Below are positions 13,690-22,230 of a stretch of DNA of 64,000 bases, in pieces. The notes beneath the pieces were generated by a model. It was not told the origin of the DNA and did not search any database. It saw nothing but the letters and a program-made list of their open reading frames with translations. A program made the translations under genes and the position numbers. Origin of the DNA: Verrucomicrobiota bacterium. GTDB taxonomy: Bacteria > Verrucomicrobiota > Verrucomicrobiia > Opitutales > UBA953. Position 1 is the first letter of the stretch. Every line of letters starts with the position of its first letter. The stretch covers positions 106,400 to 170,399 of the forward strand of contig VHDL01000003.1 in the NCBI GenBank assembly GCA_016871415.1. The letters run 5' to 3'.

Positions 13690-14301
13690 GTGGCCGCGCC
13701 GCTCGCATCCCTGCCTCCCGGCGGCGGCGCCGAACTGGCGCTCTCGGTCGAGCGCGCCTACCGCGAGACCCGCGTGCTGGACAGGCTCGGGGCTCTCTGG
13801 TCCCTCATCCTCGCGAAGTGCCTACTGGCCCAGTGGGCCATCGCGACCTACGCCATCCCAGTCTCCGGACTTGCCTATGTCTGGAGCCTTTCGCTGACCA
13901 TGGCGGCCCTCGCCACCGGTCTCTACCTGCGCGCCAACCGCATGCCCCTCTCCATGATTCCAGTCACGCGCCGGCTCGCTGGGGCCGTGTTGCTTGCCTT
14001 CGCGGTCGCGGCCGGCTTCGTCCTCTACGCATGCTTTGCTCGGGATGCCCTAGGACCCTCCACCGCTTCGGGACTCTGCGCGGCCCTGGCTGGAGGATGG
14101 TCCCTCTCCCGTGCGGTGCTGCGCAAGGCCTGGGAGCCCCTCCTGGGAGCCTTCCTGTGGTGGGGTCTGGCCGGAACGGCCCTGCGTTCGCCCGACCACG
14201 AGGCGCTGCTCTGGCAGGGCTTGGGCTGGCTGTGGGCCTCGGCCTTGCCCTCCTTTGCGCTGTCCCTGAGGGCCGGCCGCGGCGCCACCAATCAGCCCTG
14301 A
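13690..14301 (+). CDS. Hypothetical integral membrane protein
   Basis: The proposed start is GTG 13690, just after the stop of the 482-residue gene; an upstream TTG would overlap that gene by more than 140 bases in another frame. The 203-residue product has about five hydrophobic segments (around LAYVWSLSLTMAALATGLYL, LLAFAVAAGFVLYA, SGLCAALAGGW, LLGAFLWWGLAGTA and a C-terminal LWASALPSFAL) with charged ends. No family is recognised. The tight spacing to the upstream gene suggests a shared function. The C-terminal codons overlap the convergent LysR gene by 10 bases. Confidence 0.65.
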   Translation: MAAPLASLPPGGGAELALSVERAYRETRVLDRLGALWSLILAKCLLAQWAIATYAIPVSGLAYVWSLSLTMAALATGLYLRANRMPLSMIPVTRRLAGAVLLAFAVAAGFVLYACFARDALGPSTASGLCAALAGGWSLSRAVLRKAWEPLLGAFLWWGLAGTALRSPDHEALLWQGLGWLWASALPSFALSLRAGRGATNQP

Positions 14302-15191
14302 GCCTTGCCGCCCGCGCTGTTGAGCAGGTGGGCCAGGAAGCGCTTCATGGCCGGCGTCAGCACCCGTCCCTTGCGATGGAGCACGGCGAGCGGTCGGGCG
14401 ACCCTGCGGTCGCGCAGCCGGAGCATCACGAGCGTGCCCTGCTCGACCTCCTGACGAATCGTGCCCTCGGGCACCAGCGCTACGCCGGCGTCCACCTCGA
14501 CGGCGCGCTTCAGGGTCTCGATGTTGTCGAACTCCATGGATGGCTCGAGCTCGATGCGCTGTTCGCGGAAGAACTGGTCCAGCGCCTTGCGCGTCGGGAT
14601 GTCCTGGTCAAAGCCGATGAACTTGCATCCCTGCAGGTCCGCGAGGTCAATCTCTCGTTTGCCGGCAAGCTTGTGCCTCGGCGAGCAGATACCCACCAGC
14701 TGGTCCTCCATCAGCGGGATGATCTCGACTTGCCGCGTCTTCTGGGGGAAGGCCACCAGCCCGAAGTCCACGGCGTTCGAGACCACGTCCTCGTAGACCA
14801 GGTTGGACCGACGATACTCCACGCGTACGTTCACGTGCGGGAACTCCTGCATGAAGCTCCTCACATGCGGCGGGAGCTCGTGCAGGCCAATCGAGACGAT
14901 GGTGGAGACGTGCACGGTGCCGCTGACAACCTTCCGCATCTCCTGCATCTCGCTGAGGACCTGTTCGTAGCGGTTGAGGATGTCCTTGGCCGCCTCATAC
15001 AGGCTGCGTCCCTCGCGGGTGAGCCGGAACTGCTTCTGGCTGCGGTCCACAATCAGCACGTTGAAGTGCTTCTCCATCGACCGGAGCTGCTGGCTGACGG
15101 CCGACTGCGTGATGTCGTTCAGCTTGGCGGCCTTGGAGAAGCTCTCATTGTCCACTAGGTCGCGGAAGATTTTCAGGTTCTCGATGTGCAT
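14292..15191 (-). CDS. LysR-family transcriptional regulator
   Basis: The 299-residue protein has an N-terminal winged helix-turn-helix (IFRDLVDNESFSKAAKLNDI then TQSAVSQQLRSMEKHF) and a C-terminal periplasmic-binding-like effector domain starting near residue 90. The effector is not evident from sequence. It lies between a convergent membrane-protein gene and the divergent yggS. The 130-base gap before yggS is locally AT-rich (15205-15235), as expected for an autoregulatory LysR site, but I could not define a clear operator. Confidence 0.9.
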   Translation of the reverse strand: MHIENLKIFRDLVDNESFSKAAKLNDITQSAVSQQLRSMEKHFNVLIVDRSQKQFRLTREGRSLYEAAKDILNRYEQVLSEMQEMRKVVSGTVHVSTIVSIGLHELPPHVRSFMQEFPHVNVRVEYRRSNLVYEDVVSNAVDFGLVAFPQKTRQVEIIPLMEDQLVGICSPRHKLAGKREIDLADLQGCKFIGFDQDIPTRKALDQFFREQRIELEPSMEFDNIETLKRAVEVDAGVALVPEGTIRQEVEQGTLVMLRLRDRRVARPLAVLHRKGRVLTPAMKRFLAHLLNSAGGKAQG

Positions 15192-15322
15192 GCGGCAAAA
15201 TGGATCTATGATTAACTAAACTTATGGGTGGATCTTTCAAGTGCAGTTTGACTAATCGCAGGGCGGCTCGGGTTTTCCGGCGCGTTGACTCCGAAGGGGT
15301 TATGCTCCCCTGTTGTCGGAGA

Positions 15323-16021
15323 ATGCCGACTCCGGAAGAGTTCAAAAGCCGACTGGACGCGCTCCGGGGTCGGATCCGTGCGGCCTGCGCGGCCGCCGGT
15401 CGGAATCCCGCCTCCGTCCGCGTGCTGCCGGTCACCAAGACGCATCCGGCCGAAAGCGCCACGATGACCCGCTCTTTCGGCTTCCTCGCGGTGGGCGAGA
15501 ATCGGGTTCAGGAGGCCGCCCTGAAGAGACCGCTCTGCCCGCCTGACCTCCGTTGGGAGCTGATCGGCCACCTTCAATCCAACAAGGCCAAGGCCGCCCT
15601 CCAGATCTTCGACGTGATCCAATCGGTCGACTCAGCCGAACTCGCCGGACGGCTGGGACGCATCGCCGAGGAGCTCGGTCTAGTCCGCGAGGTGCTCATC
15701 CAGGTCAATTCGGGCAGGGATCCGGCCAAGTTCGGGTGCGAGCTCGAGGAGGCCCCCGCCGTGCTGGAGGCCGCTCTCGCCCGCCAGTCGCTCCGGGTCA
15801 TGGGCCTGATGGCGGTGGCACCCCTCTCGGAGGATCCGGCCGCCGCCGACCGCACTTTTAACGAACTTCGCCTTTGCCGTGACCGACTGGCGGACCGGTC
15901 TGGGCTCCCGCTGCCCGAACTTTCCATGGGCATGAGCGGAGACCTTGAGTCCGCGGTCGCGGCGGGTTCCACTTGCCTCCGCGTCGGCTCCGCCCTCTTC
16001 GGAGACCGCCCCTCCGCATGA
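15323..16021 (+). CDS. yggS: YggS-family PLP homeostasis protein
   Basis: The 232-residue protein belongs to the alanine-racemase-fold YggS/PROSC family that binds pyridoxal phosphate and buffers vitamin B6 levels without known catalytic activity. The PLP lysine is K39 in VLPVTKTHP. Other family landmarks are GENRVQE, WELIGHLQSNKAK, SVDSAELA and LSMGMSGDLESAV near the C terminus. ATG 15323 is chosen because an upstream in-frame ATG (15224) would add 33 residues not found in the family. Its stop overlaps the recN start (ATGA, 16018-16021), so the two are translationally coupled. Confidence 0.93.
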   Translation: MPTPEEFKSRLDALRGRIRAACAAAGRNPASVRVLPVTKTHPAESATMTRSFGFLAVGENRVQEAALKRPLCPPDLRWELIGHLQSNKAKAALQIFDVIQSVDSAELAGRLGRIAEELGLVREVLIQVNSGRDPAKFGCELEEAPAVLEAALARQSLRVMGLMAVAPLSEDPAAADRTFNELRLCRDRLADRSGLPLPELSMGMSGDLESAVAAGSTCLRVGSALFGDRPSA

Positions 16022-17685
16022 TCCGAAGACTGCTCATCCGTGACCTCGCCCTGATGGGCCGGGCCGAACTTGTGCTCGGCCCCGGCTTCACAGTGGTCAC
16101 CGGCGAGACGGGCGCCGGCAAGTCCGTGCTGCTGGGCGCTCTCTCCTTGCTGGCCGGCAACCGCGCGCCCAAGACCATCGTCCGTAAGGGCGCCGAGGAG
16201 TGCGTGGTCGAGGCGGAGCTCGAATGCGGCGAGGATCTGCGTTTCGCCGCGCTGCTCTCCGAGCTGGACCTTCCGCCCTGCGATGACGGGCTGCTCATCC
16301 TCAAGCGCTCGGTGCACGCCTCCCGGGCCGGGCGGATTGCCGTCAACGGAGGCTCGGCGACGCTCGCCCAGCTGCAGCGGCTGGGCGGGCTTTGGGTCGA
16401 CTTCCACGGGCCGGGTGAGCCTCAGAAACTCATGCGTCCTGACACGCAGCTCGAGATGCTCGACCTTCACGCGGGACTCGGAGCCCGGCTGGAGGAATAT
16501 TGCGCGGGCTGGCGTCGCAGGCAGGCCCTGCTGCGCGATGCGGAGGAGTCTGCGGGCGCCGAGCGGCTCTCGGAGGACGAGGAGGCCTTCCTGCGGTCGC
16601 AGCTTGAGCGGATGGATTCGCTGGACCTGTCTGACGACGCCGTGGCCAGGCTTGAGAGGGACCACGCCCGCTCCTCCCGCGCCCAGGAGCTTTACGCGCT
16701 GCTCGCACAGCTTGACGCCGGTCTGGGCTCGGACGGCCTGGGTGAAGTCCTGCCCAGGCTGCTCAAGGCCGCGGAGGACGCGGCCCGCATCGATCCCGAG
16801 GCCGGGCCGCTCAGCGACCGGCTGCGTTCGCTAGCCGCCGAGGCCGACGACGTGCGCGCCGATTTCTCCAGGCTCGCCCGCGGGCTTTCGGTGGATGAGG
16901 AGGGGGCGGCCGACCTCGAGGGCCGCATGAATCTCTGGCTTGAGCTGCGTCGCAAGCATGGGCCCTCCGCCGAAGGCGTGCGCGAACGGCGTGAATCGCT
17001 GCGCCTGCGTTTGGCCTCGCAGGGCGACGTCGAGGCCCGCGTCGCCTCCCTGCGCGCCGAGGCGGCCAAGGTTGAGAAGGCCTTGCGCTCCCAGGCCGAG
17101 GTCCTGCGAACCGCGCGTACCAAGGCCGCGGACAAGCTCGCGTCAGCCGCCCGCAAGATGCTGGGCTCGCTCGGCTTCAAGAGGGCCGACCTCCGGGTCG
17201 ACGTCGCCGCTTCCGAACTTGGTCCCGACGGCGCCGACGCCGTGCGCTTCCTTTTCTGTCCGAACGCCGGGCAGGACCTGCTCCCGCTCGACCAGATCGC
17301 GTCCAGCGGCGAAGCGGCCCGCGTCATGCTCGCGCTCAAGACCGTGCTCGCCGCGGTCGACCGCACGCCGGTGCTGGTCTTCGATGAGGTCGACGCCAAC
17401 GTGGGCGGAGAGATCGGCGCCCAGGTCGGGCGCGAACTCGCCGCCCTCGGCGGAGGGCATCAGGTCTTCTGCGTCACCCATCTCCCTCAGGTGGCCGCCT
17501 TAGGCCACGCCCATCTGGTCGTGACCAAGACGCAGGACGCACGCTCGACGGCTGTCGCCATCGACGCCGTCCACGGACGCCGCAAGGAGCGCGAGTCCGA
17601 GCTCGCCCGCATGCTCGGCGACCGGGCCAGCAAGGTGGCGCTGGCGCACGCGCGCGAGTTGCTGGACGGCGTCCGTCAGTCCTGA
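16018..17685 (+). CDS. recN: DNA repair protein RecN
   Basis: RecN is an SMC-like ATPase that acts early in double-strand-break repair. The 555-residue protein has the Walker A GETGAGKS at residues 29-36, a central Leu/Ala/Arg-rich coiled coil (about 160-370), and the C-terminal ATPase half with LLPLDQIASSGEAARVMLAL, VLVFDEVDANVGG (Walker B) and VFCVTHLPQVAA. The length matches the family (about 550). ATG 16018 overlaps the yggS stop. The signature is IASSGEAARV rather than the usual ISSGGELSRI, a mild variation. Confidence 0.95.
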   Translation: MIRRLLIRDLALMGRAELVLGPGFTVVTGETGAGKSVLLGALSLLAGNRAPKTIVRKGAEECVVEAELECGEDLRFAALLSELDLPPCDDGLLILKRSVHASRAGRIAVNGGSATLAQLQRLGGLWVDFHGPGEPQKLMRPDTQLEMLDLHAGLGARLEEYCAGWRRRQALLRDAEESAGAERLSEDEEAFLRSQLERMDSLDLSDDAVARLERDHARSSRAQELYALLAQLDAGLGSDGLGEVLPRLLKAAEDAARIDPEAGPLSDRLRSLAAEADDVRADFSRLARGLSVDEEGAADLEGRMNLWLELRRKHGPSAEGVRERRESLRLRLASQGDVEARVASLRAEAAKVEKALRSQAEVLRTARTKAADKLASAARKMLGSLGFKRADLRVDVAASELGPDGADAVRFLFCPNAGQDLLPLDQIASSGEAARVMLALKTVLAAVDRTPVLVFDEVDANVGGEIGAQVGRELAALGGGHQVFCVTHLPQVAALGHAHLVVTKTQDARSTAVAIDAVHGRRKERESELARMLGDRASKVALAHARELLDGVRQS

Positions 17686-18497
17686 CGCTTCAGCAGCCGA
17701 TCCAGCCGCAGACGGCGGATCATCCTCAGGCCGACGGCTGCGGCCCATGGCTTGGGCAGTCGCGCGGAGATCACGCTCAACAGGCGGTTCCGCAGCCCCG
17801 TGACCCGTTCGGGCGCCTCCGCGGCCATGGCCGCAAGCGTCTCCTCGGCGCATGCCTCCGCCGTCTGCCCGCCCGCGACGATCGGCGCATCAAAGCCGGC
17901 GGCCTTGAAGAAGTTGGTCGACACCGGGCCGGGGCAGATCGCCACGCAACGGATGCCGTGCGCGCGCGCCTCCGCGTCGAGGGCGACGCTCCAGTTGAGC
18001 ACGAAGGCTTTCGTCGCGGCGTAAGTGGTCATCAGCGGTGTCGGCTGGTAGCCGGCCAGCGAGGCGACGTTCACGACCATCCCGCCGCGTGACCGCAACG
18101 CGGGCCAGAGCAGGCCGGTCAGCTGGACGACTGCCCTCACGTTGAGGTCGATCATCTCAAGGTTCCTCGCCAGCCCGGGCGATGGAAACTCGCCGTAGGA
18201 TCCGAATCCGCTGTTATTAATGAGTAGCATCCGCCCTTCGCCGGGCATTAGTCCCTTTAATCTGCGGACAACCTCCTCGACGGCAGCGGGTTGCGTGAGG
18301 TCGCAGGTTACATGAGTCAGGTTGCGGTGGATTCCGGCGCCCGTCGGCGGGGTGCGGGACAGGTTGAAGACAGGCAGTTCCGGTGCACGCTCACGGATGC
18401 GCGAAACAATCGCGCGTCCGATGCCCGAAGAACCGCCCGTGACGATTGCGCAGGAGAAAGTCCGGATGAAGGCCGTGACGGCAGATGGTGTGGGCAT
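17676..18497 (-). CDS. Short-chain dehydrogenase/reductase
   Basis: The 273-residue classical SDR shows the NAD(P)-binding TGGSSGIG near residue 20, NNSGF (NNAG variant) and the catalytic pair in TYAATKAF (YxxxK) with an upstream serine in VNVASLAG. The substrate is not predictable. ATG 18497 is the closest start before the Rossmann fold; longer versions run antisense into hpf. Its C-terminal codons overlap recN by 10 bases in the convergent orientation. It is divergent from hpf, with 40 bases between the start codons. Confidence 0.88.
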   Translation of the reverse strand: MPTPSAVTAFIRTFSCAIVTGGSSGIGRAIVSRIRERAPELPVFNLSRTPPTGAGIHRNLTHVTCDLTQPAAVEEVVRRLKGLMPGEGRMLLINNSGFGSYGEFPSPGLARNLEMIDLNVRAVVQLTGLLWPALRSRGGMVVNVASLAGYQPTPLMTTYAATKAFVLNWSVALDAEARAHGIRCVAICPGPVSTNFFKAAGFDAPIVAGGQTAEACAEETLAAMAAEAPERVTGLRNRLLSVISARLPKPWAAAVGLRMIRRLRLDRLLKRQD

Positions 18498-18537
18498 GGA
18501 TGCAGATTGGATCGCCGAGACCATCAACACAACCCGC

Positions 18538-18897
18538 ATGAACAAGGCCCAGATATTGGTGTCCGGAGTCCACATGGACCTCACGGGCGCCCTGAAGGAA
18601 ACCGTGTGCGCCAAGGTCGAAAGGCTGCTGCGCCACAACTCGCGGATCGTCCGCGTGTACGTCGAGCTCATCCATTCCCGCAGCCGGGACCGCAGCCGGG
18701 AGTTCGGCGCGCAGATCAAGCTCGAGGTGCCCGGCCCGGATATCGTCGTCCGCGAGGAGTCCGATGACCTCTACAAGTCCATCGATATCCTCGTCGACAA
18801 GGTCGACCGCCAGCTCCGCCGCCGTCATCGGCTGGAAAAGGAGAGGCGCAATCATCCCCACGGCACCGACCTGGGAGACCTGGGCAAGGCGGCCTGA
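18538..18897 (+). CDS. hpf: Ribosome hibernation promoting factor, short form
   Basis: The 119-residue protein has the beta-alpha-beta-beta-beta-alpha HPF/YfiA fold: an N-terminal QILVSGVHMDLTGALKE strand-helix, KVERLLRHN, then AQIKLEVPGPDIVVREESDD and a final basic helix (DKVDRQLRRRHRLEKER). It binds the 30S decoding centre in stationary phase. There is no long C-terminal dimerisation domain, so it is the short type. ATG 18538 is chosen because it starts immediately before the first strand; an in-frame ATG at 18496 adds 14 residues. Confidence 0.9.
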   Translation: MNKAQILVSGVHMDLTGALKETVCAKVERLLRHNSRIVRVYVELIHSRSRDRSREFGAQIKLEVPGPDIVVREESDDLYKSIDILVDKVDRQLRRRHRLEKERRNHPHGTDLGDLGKAA

Positions 18898-18920
18898 GGA
18901 CCTTCCTCGGACGGGAAACG

Positions 18921-18942
18921 GGGGCTGGCGTTCGCCGGCCCC
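18921..18942 (+). terminator. Likely terminator after hpf
   Basis: A 9-bp GC-rich stem (18921-18929 with 18934-18942, one G-T pair) with a 4-base loop lies 23 bases after the hpf stop. The T tract behind it is weak (TTCTCGTT). Confidence 0.5.
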
Positions 18943-19000
18943 TTCTCGTTCGGCGATTTGTCGGCTCGCTCCCAGGCCCGAGGGTTCTTTAGTTCGGGTC

Positions 19001-20413
19001 ATGCGCATCTACTTCATGGGTGTCTGCGGCACCGCCATGGGCAATGCCGCCCTGCTGATGCGCGCCCTTGGGCACGAAGTGACGGGCTCCGACGTCGGAG
19101 CCTACCCTCCGATGTCGGACCACCTGCGCTCGACCGGCGTGGAGATCCTCGAGGGCTGGGACGCGGCCAGGCTCGAACGTCTCGCCCCGGACCTCGTCGT
19201 GGTCGGCAACGTCGCCTCCCGCGGACACCCTGAGGTCGAGTGGCTGCTGGAGAAGCGCACCCAGGCCTACGTCTCGCTGCCCGAGCTGCTGCGCACCCGT
19301 CTCCTCAACGACCGACGCAACCTGGTCGTGGCCGGGACGCACGGCAAGACCACCACGACGTGCATGGCTGCCGTGCTCCTCCGCGCTTGTGGCGCCGAAC
19401 CGGGCTGGCTGGTAGGGGGCGTGCCCCGCGATCTGCCCGACTCCTGCCATCCTGGCCGGAGCGGCGGCCCTTTCGTCATCGAGGGCGACGAATATGACAC
19501 GGCGTTCTTCGACAAGCGCAGCAAGTTCATCCAGTACCTGCCCCGCGTCCTCGCCATCAACAACTGCGAGTTCGACCATGCCGACATCTTCCGGGACCTG
19601 GATGACGTCCTGCGCACCTTCTCCCATGTGATCCGTATCGTGCCGCGCGACGGGGCGATCGTCGCGAGCGGTGACGACGCCAACGTCCTCGGGTTGGTGA
19701 AGAACGTCGCCTGGGCCCCGGTTGTCCGCGTGGGCACGGGCTCGGCTAACGACGCCGTCATCCGGGATTTTGAGGAGTCCCCCGCGGGCTCTTCGTTCAC
19801 GCTCCTATGGAAGGGTCGGGAATGGGGCAGGGTGAAGTGGGCCCTCTCGGGTCTATTCAACGCCCGCAACGCCGCCATGGCGGCGGTCTCCGCTGGCCTC
19901 CTGCTCGATGCCCGGGATCCGACCAAGCTGAAGCTCGCGGCGCTTGATTCCTTCCAAGGCGTGCTGCGCCGCCAGCAGGTGCTTGTCGACCGACCCGACT
20001 TGACGGTGATCGAGGACTTCGGCCACCACCCGACCGCGCTCGACCTGACGCTGGAATCCCTGCGCGCCCGCTACCCGCAACATCGCCTCGTCGCCTGCTT
20101 CGAGCCCCGCAGCAACACCGCCGCCCGCAAGGTGATGCAGGAAGGCTTCCGCGAGGCCCTCAAGCAGGCCGACGAGGTGTTCCTGGCTCCGCCTCATCGG
20201 GCGGAAAAGCTGGGTGAAGAGCGTTTCGACAGCGCCGGCGTCGTCGCCGCGATCACCGCCGCCGGGAAGAAGGGTTTCGCCCCGGCTTCGAACGACGCCT
20301 TGCTCACCGAACTCACCGCTCTCGTGAAGGCGGACAAGTCCCCGCGCTGCGTCGTTTTCTTCTCGAACGGCGCCTTCGGCGGCATTATCAGGAAGTTCGC
20401 CCAAGCCATCTGA
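19001..20413 (+). CDS. mpl: UDP-N-acetylmuramate:L-alanyl-gamma-D-glutamyl-meso-diaminopimelate ligase
   Basis: Mpl reattaches recycled murein tripeptide to UDP-MurNAc, saving peptidoglycan material. The 470-residue Mur-ligase-like protein begins with MRIYFMGVCGTAMGN (nucleotide-binding Rossmann domain), has the ATP loop GTHGKTTTT (112-120), the central-domain YDTAFFDKRSKF segment that distinguishes Mpl from MurC, and EDFGHHPTAL in the C-terminal domain. ATG 19001 removes an unrelated N-terminal extension. A TTTAGT hexamer ends 7 bases before the ATG, reminiscent of the leaderless promoters elsewhere, but no matching -35 box is seen. Confidence 0.95.
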   Translation: MRIYFMGVCGTAMGNAALLMRALGHEVTGSDVGAYPPMSDHLRSTGVEILEGWDAARLERLAPDLVVVGNVASRGHPEVEWLLEKRTQAYVSLPELLRTRLLNDRRNLVVAGTHGKTTTTCMAAVLLRACGAEPGWLVGGVPRDLPDSCHPGRSGGPFVIEGDEYDTAFFDKRSKFIQYLPRVLAINNCEFDHADIFRDLDDVLRTFSHVIRIVPRDGAIVASGDDANVLGLVKNVAWAPVVRVGTGSANDAVIRDFEESPAGSSFTLLWKGREWGRVKWALSGLFNARNAAMAAVSAGLLLDARDPTKLKLAALDSFQGVLRRQQVLVDRPDLTVIEDFGHHPTALDLTLESLRARYPQHRLVACFEPRSNTAARKVMQEGFREALKQADEVFLAPPHRAEKLGEERFDSAGVVAAITAAGKKGFAPASNDALLTELTALVKADKSPRCVVFFSNGAFGGIIRKFAQAI

Positions 20414-20415
20414 CC

Positions 20416-20609
20416 ATGGAAACCTTCCTCCGTTCGAACCAAGCCGTTCGGCTGATGCTCCTCGCCGACGTCCTCGCCGTCCTCGGCTGGTTCATCGTGA
20501 AGCTCAACGGCGGGACGGACCTGCTTTCCCGCTCCTCGACCTCTCAGGCCTGGTCCTGTGGAACGTCCTGTTCTTCCGGTCCCGGGGCCGGCTGAACGCC
20601 AAGTCCTAA
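20416..20609 (+). pseudogene. Small membrane protein ORF with an apparent frameshift
   Basis: From ATG 20416, 2 bases after mpl, the frame encodes a hydrophobic start (RLMLLADVLAVLGWFIVKLN). About 36 codons in, it turns into an unlikely Ser/Cys/Gly-rich tail and stops at 20593-20595. In the -1 frame, from about 20528, the sequence instead reads FPLLDLSGLVLWNVLFFRSR, a convincing second transmembrane helix with a basic end, and stops at 20607-20609. Reading both parts gives a two-helix protein of about 64 residues. Either one base was lost (pseudogene or sequencing error) or the true product is the short 59-residue form. No family is recognised. Confidence 0.5.
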
Positions 20610-20611
20610 GC

Positions 20612-21514
20612 CTAGCCGAGCAAGCCGAGCGCCTGTCGGGCTTGTGCAGAGTCCTGCGCGATCTGCGCCTGCAGCGCGGTCAGGTCGGCGAATTTCCGCT
20701 CGGGACGAAGACGTCGGATCCAGCGGACGCGAAGCGCGTCACCGGTCGTCGGCGCGGTGCCACGCAGCACGTGGGTTTCGAGCAACGGGGTGACTGGTCC
20801 GCTCTCGACGGTCGGGCGCAGGCCGTAGTTCGCCACGGCGGGCAGGGCCTCGCCGCGGAAGACCAGCTCGACCGCATAGACGCCGAAGGCCGGTCGCAAT
20901 TCTGGCTCCCAGGCTAGGTTGACCGTTGGGAAACCGATGGTGCGTCCGATCTTCCGGCCTTCGATGACCGTGCCCTCGGCCTCGTAGGGCCGGAGCAGCA
21001 TCGCGTTCGCCAGTTCAAGTTCGCCGGCGGCGAGGCATTGCCGGATCCGCGAGCTGCTGACGGCCTCGTCGGCCAGGCGCACCGCGGGCACCGGCCTGAC
21101 TTCGATGCCCAGGTCCCGTCCTTGCGCGACGAGGGTGCCGACGTCGCCGCCCCGGCCGCGTCCGTAGCGGAAATTTTCTCCGACGTGGACCGAGCGCAGG
21201 GCGGGGAAGGTCTTGCGCAGCCAGGCGGGGAAGTCCGCCGCCTCGATGGCGGCGTGCTCAGCGTCGAAGGCCTGGCGGTGGACGAAGTCCGCGCCCGCCT
21301 CGAGCAGCCGCTCCTCGTTCTGACCCGCCTTGAGGATGGCCGGCGTGGGGCTCTCCGGGCGCAGCAGCCGGCTCGGATGAGGGTCGTAGGTCAGCGCTCC
21401 CGCCACGCCGGCCTCGGCGGACGCCGCGTCGCGTGCGGAGCGCACCACCGCCCGATGGCCGAGGTGCACGCCGTCGAAGGCGCCCAGCGCGAGGTGCAGC
21501 CCTTGCCGGCTCAT
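20612..21514 (-). CDS. ribF: Bifunctional riboflavin kinase / FAD synthetase
   Basis: RibF makes FMN and then FAD from riboflavin. The 300-residue protein has an N-terminal nucleotidyltransferase domain (LGAFDGVHLGHRAVV, TYDPHP, and SSSRIRQCLAAGE near residue 160) and a C-terminal flavokinase domain (GRTIGFPTVNLA and PAFGVYAVEL). Its start overlaps the truB stop by 4 bases (21511-21514). It is the last gene of a minus-strand nrnA-truB-ribF unit, the order common in many bacteria downstream of rbfA. Confidence 0.95.
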   Translation of the reverse strand: MSRQGLHLALGAFDGVHLGHRAVVRSARDAASAEAGVAGALTYDPHPSRLLRPESPTPAILKAGQNEERLLEAGADFVHRQAFDAEHAAIEAADFPAWLRKTFPALRSVHVGENFRYGRGRGGDVGTLVAQGRDLGIEVRPVPAVRLADEAVSSSRIRQCLAAGELELANAMLLRPYEAEGTVIEGRKIGRTIGFPTVNLAWEPELRPAFGVYAVELVFRGEALPAVANYGLRPTVESGPVTPLLETHVLRGTAPTTGDALRVRWIRRLRPERKFADLTALQAQIAQDSAQARQALGLLG

Positions 21515-22230
21515 GAAGGAGAAAGCAGCCGTTCCGGGCTGACGAGGCGGGAGCGCAGGCCGGTCCCGTCCAACGCGCCGAGCGCCTGCAGTGAGGCGGC
21601 TTCGGCCACGTCAATCCGGCCGGATCTGGTCCGGCGCAGCATGGAGAGGTGCGCCCCGGGGCCGAGCCGCCGACCGAGGTCGTGGGCCAGCGTGCGCACA
21701 TACGTGCCCTTGCTGCAGCGGACCCGGAAGTTAATCTGCGGACTTTTCCAGGAGAGCAGCTCGAACTCCGTAATCGTGATCGGCCGCGACTCGCGGGCGA
21801 CTTCGACCCCTTTGCGCGCGAGGTCGTAAAGCTTCCGCCCGCCGATCTTCTTCGCCGAGTGCATCGGCGGCACCTGGGACTGGTCTCCGACCATCGTCGC
21901 CATGGCTTCGCGGACCCGGTCCTCCGTCAGCGTCGGGACCGCGTTGGTCTCGACGGCCCTGCCTTCGGCGTCCTGCGTGTCCGTGACCGTGCCCAACGTT
22001 GCCTCGCCCAGATACTCCTTATCCTGGGCCATCAGGAGGTCCGAAGCCTTGGTGGCCCTTCCCACCAGGACGATCAGGAGTCCGGTCGCCATCGGATCCA
22101 GCGTGCCCGCATGACCCACCCTGCGCGTGCCGTAGAGCCTGCGCACGCTGTCCACCACGTCATGGGAGGTGCAGCCCCGGGGCTTGTCCACGAGGAGCAC
22201 GCCGTTAGGCCCGTTCTCCGTCACGTTCAT
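21511..22230 (-). CDS. truB: tRNA pseudouridine(55) synthase TruB
   Basis: TruB converts U55 of the tRNA T-loop to pseudouridine. The 239-residue protein has VLLVDKPRGCTSHDVV, the catalytic Asp D45 in GHAGTLDPMATGLL, and SKGTYVRTLAHDLG. The length is that of the short form lacking an extended C-terminal PUA domain. It overlaps ribF downstream and nrnA upstream by 4 bases each (ATGA type), so all three are translationally coupled. Confidence 0.95.
   Translation of the reverse strand: MNVTENGPNGVLLVDKPRGCTSHDVVDSVRRLYGTRRVGHAGTLDPMATGLLIVLVGRATKASDLLMAQDKEYLGEATLGTVTDTQDAEGRAVETNAVPTLTEDRVREAMATMVGDQSQVPPMHSAKKIGGRKLYDLARKGVEVARESRPITITEFELLSWKSPQINFRVRCSKGTYVRTLAHDLGRRLGPGAHLSMLRRTRSGRIDVAEAASLQALGALDGTGLRSRLVSPERLLSPS

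Noticed and set aside
15285..15306. TTGACT and TATGCT before yggS as a sigma-70 promoter
   Set aside because: The boxes are only 10 bases apart, too close for a -35/-10 pair.
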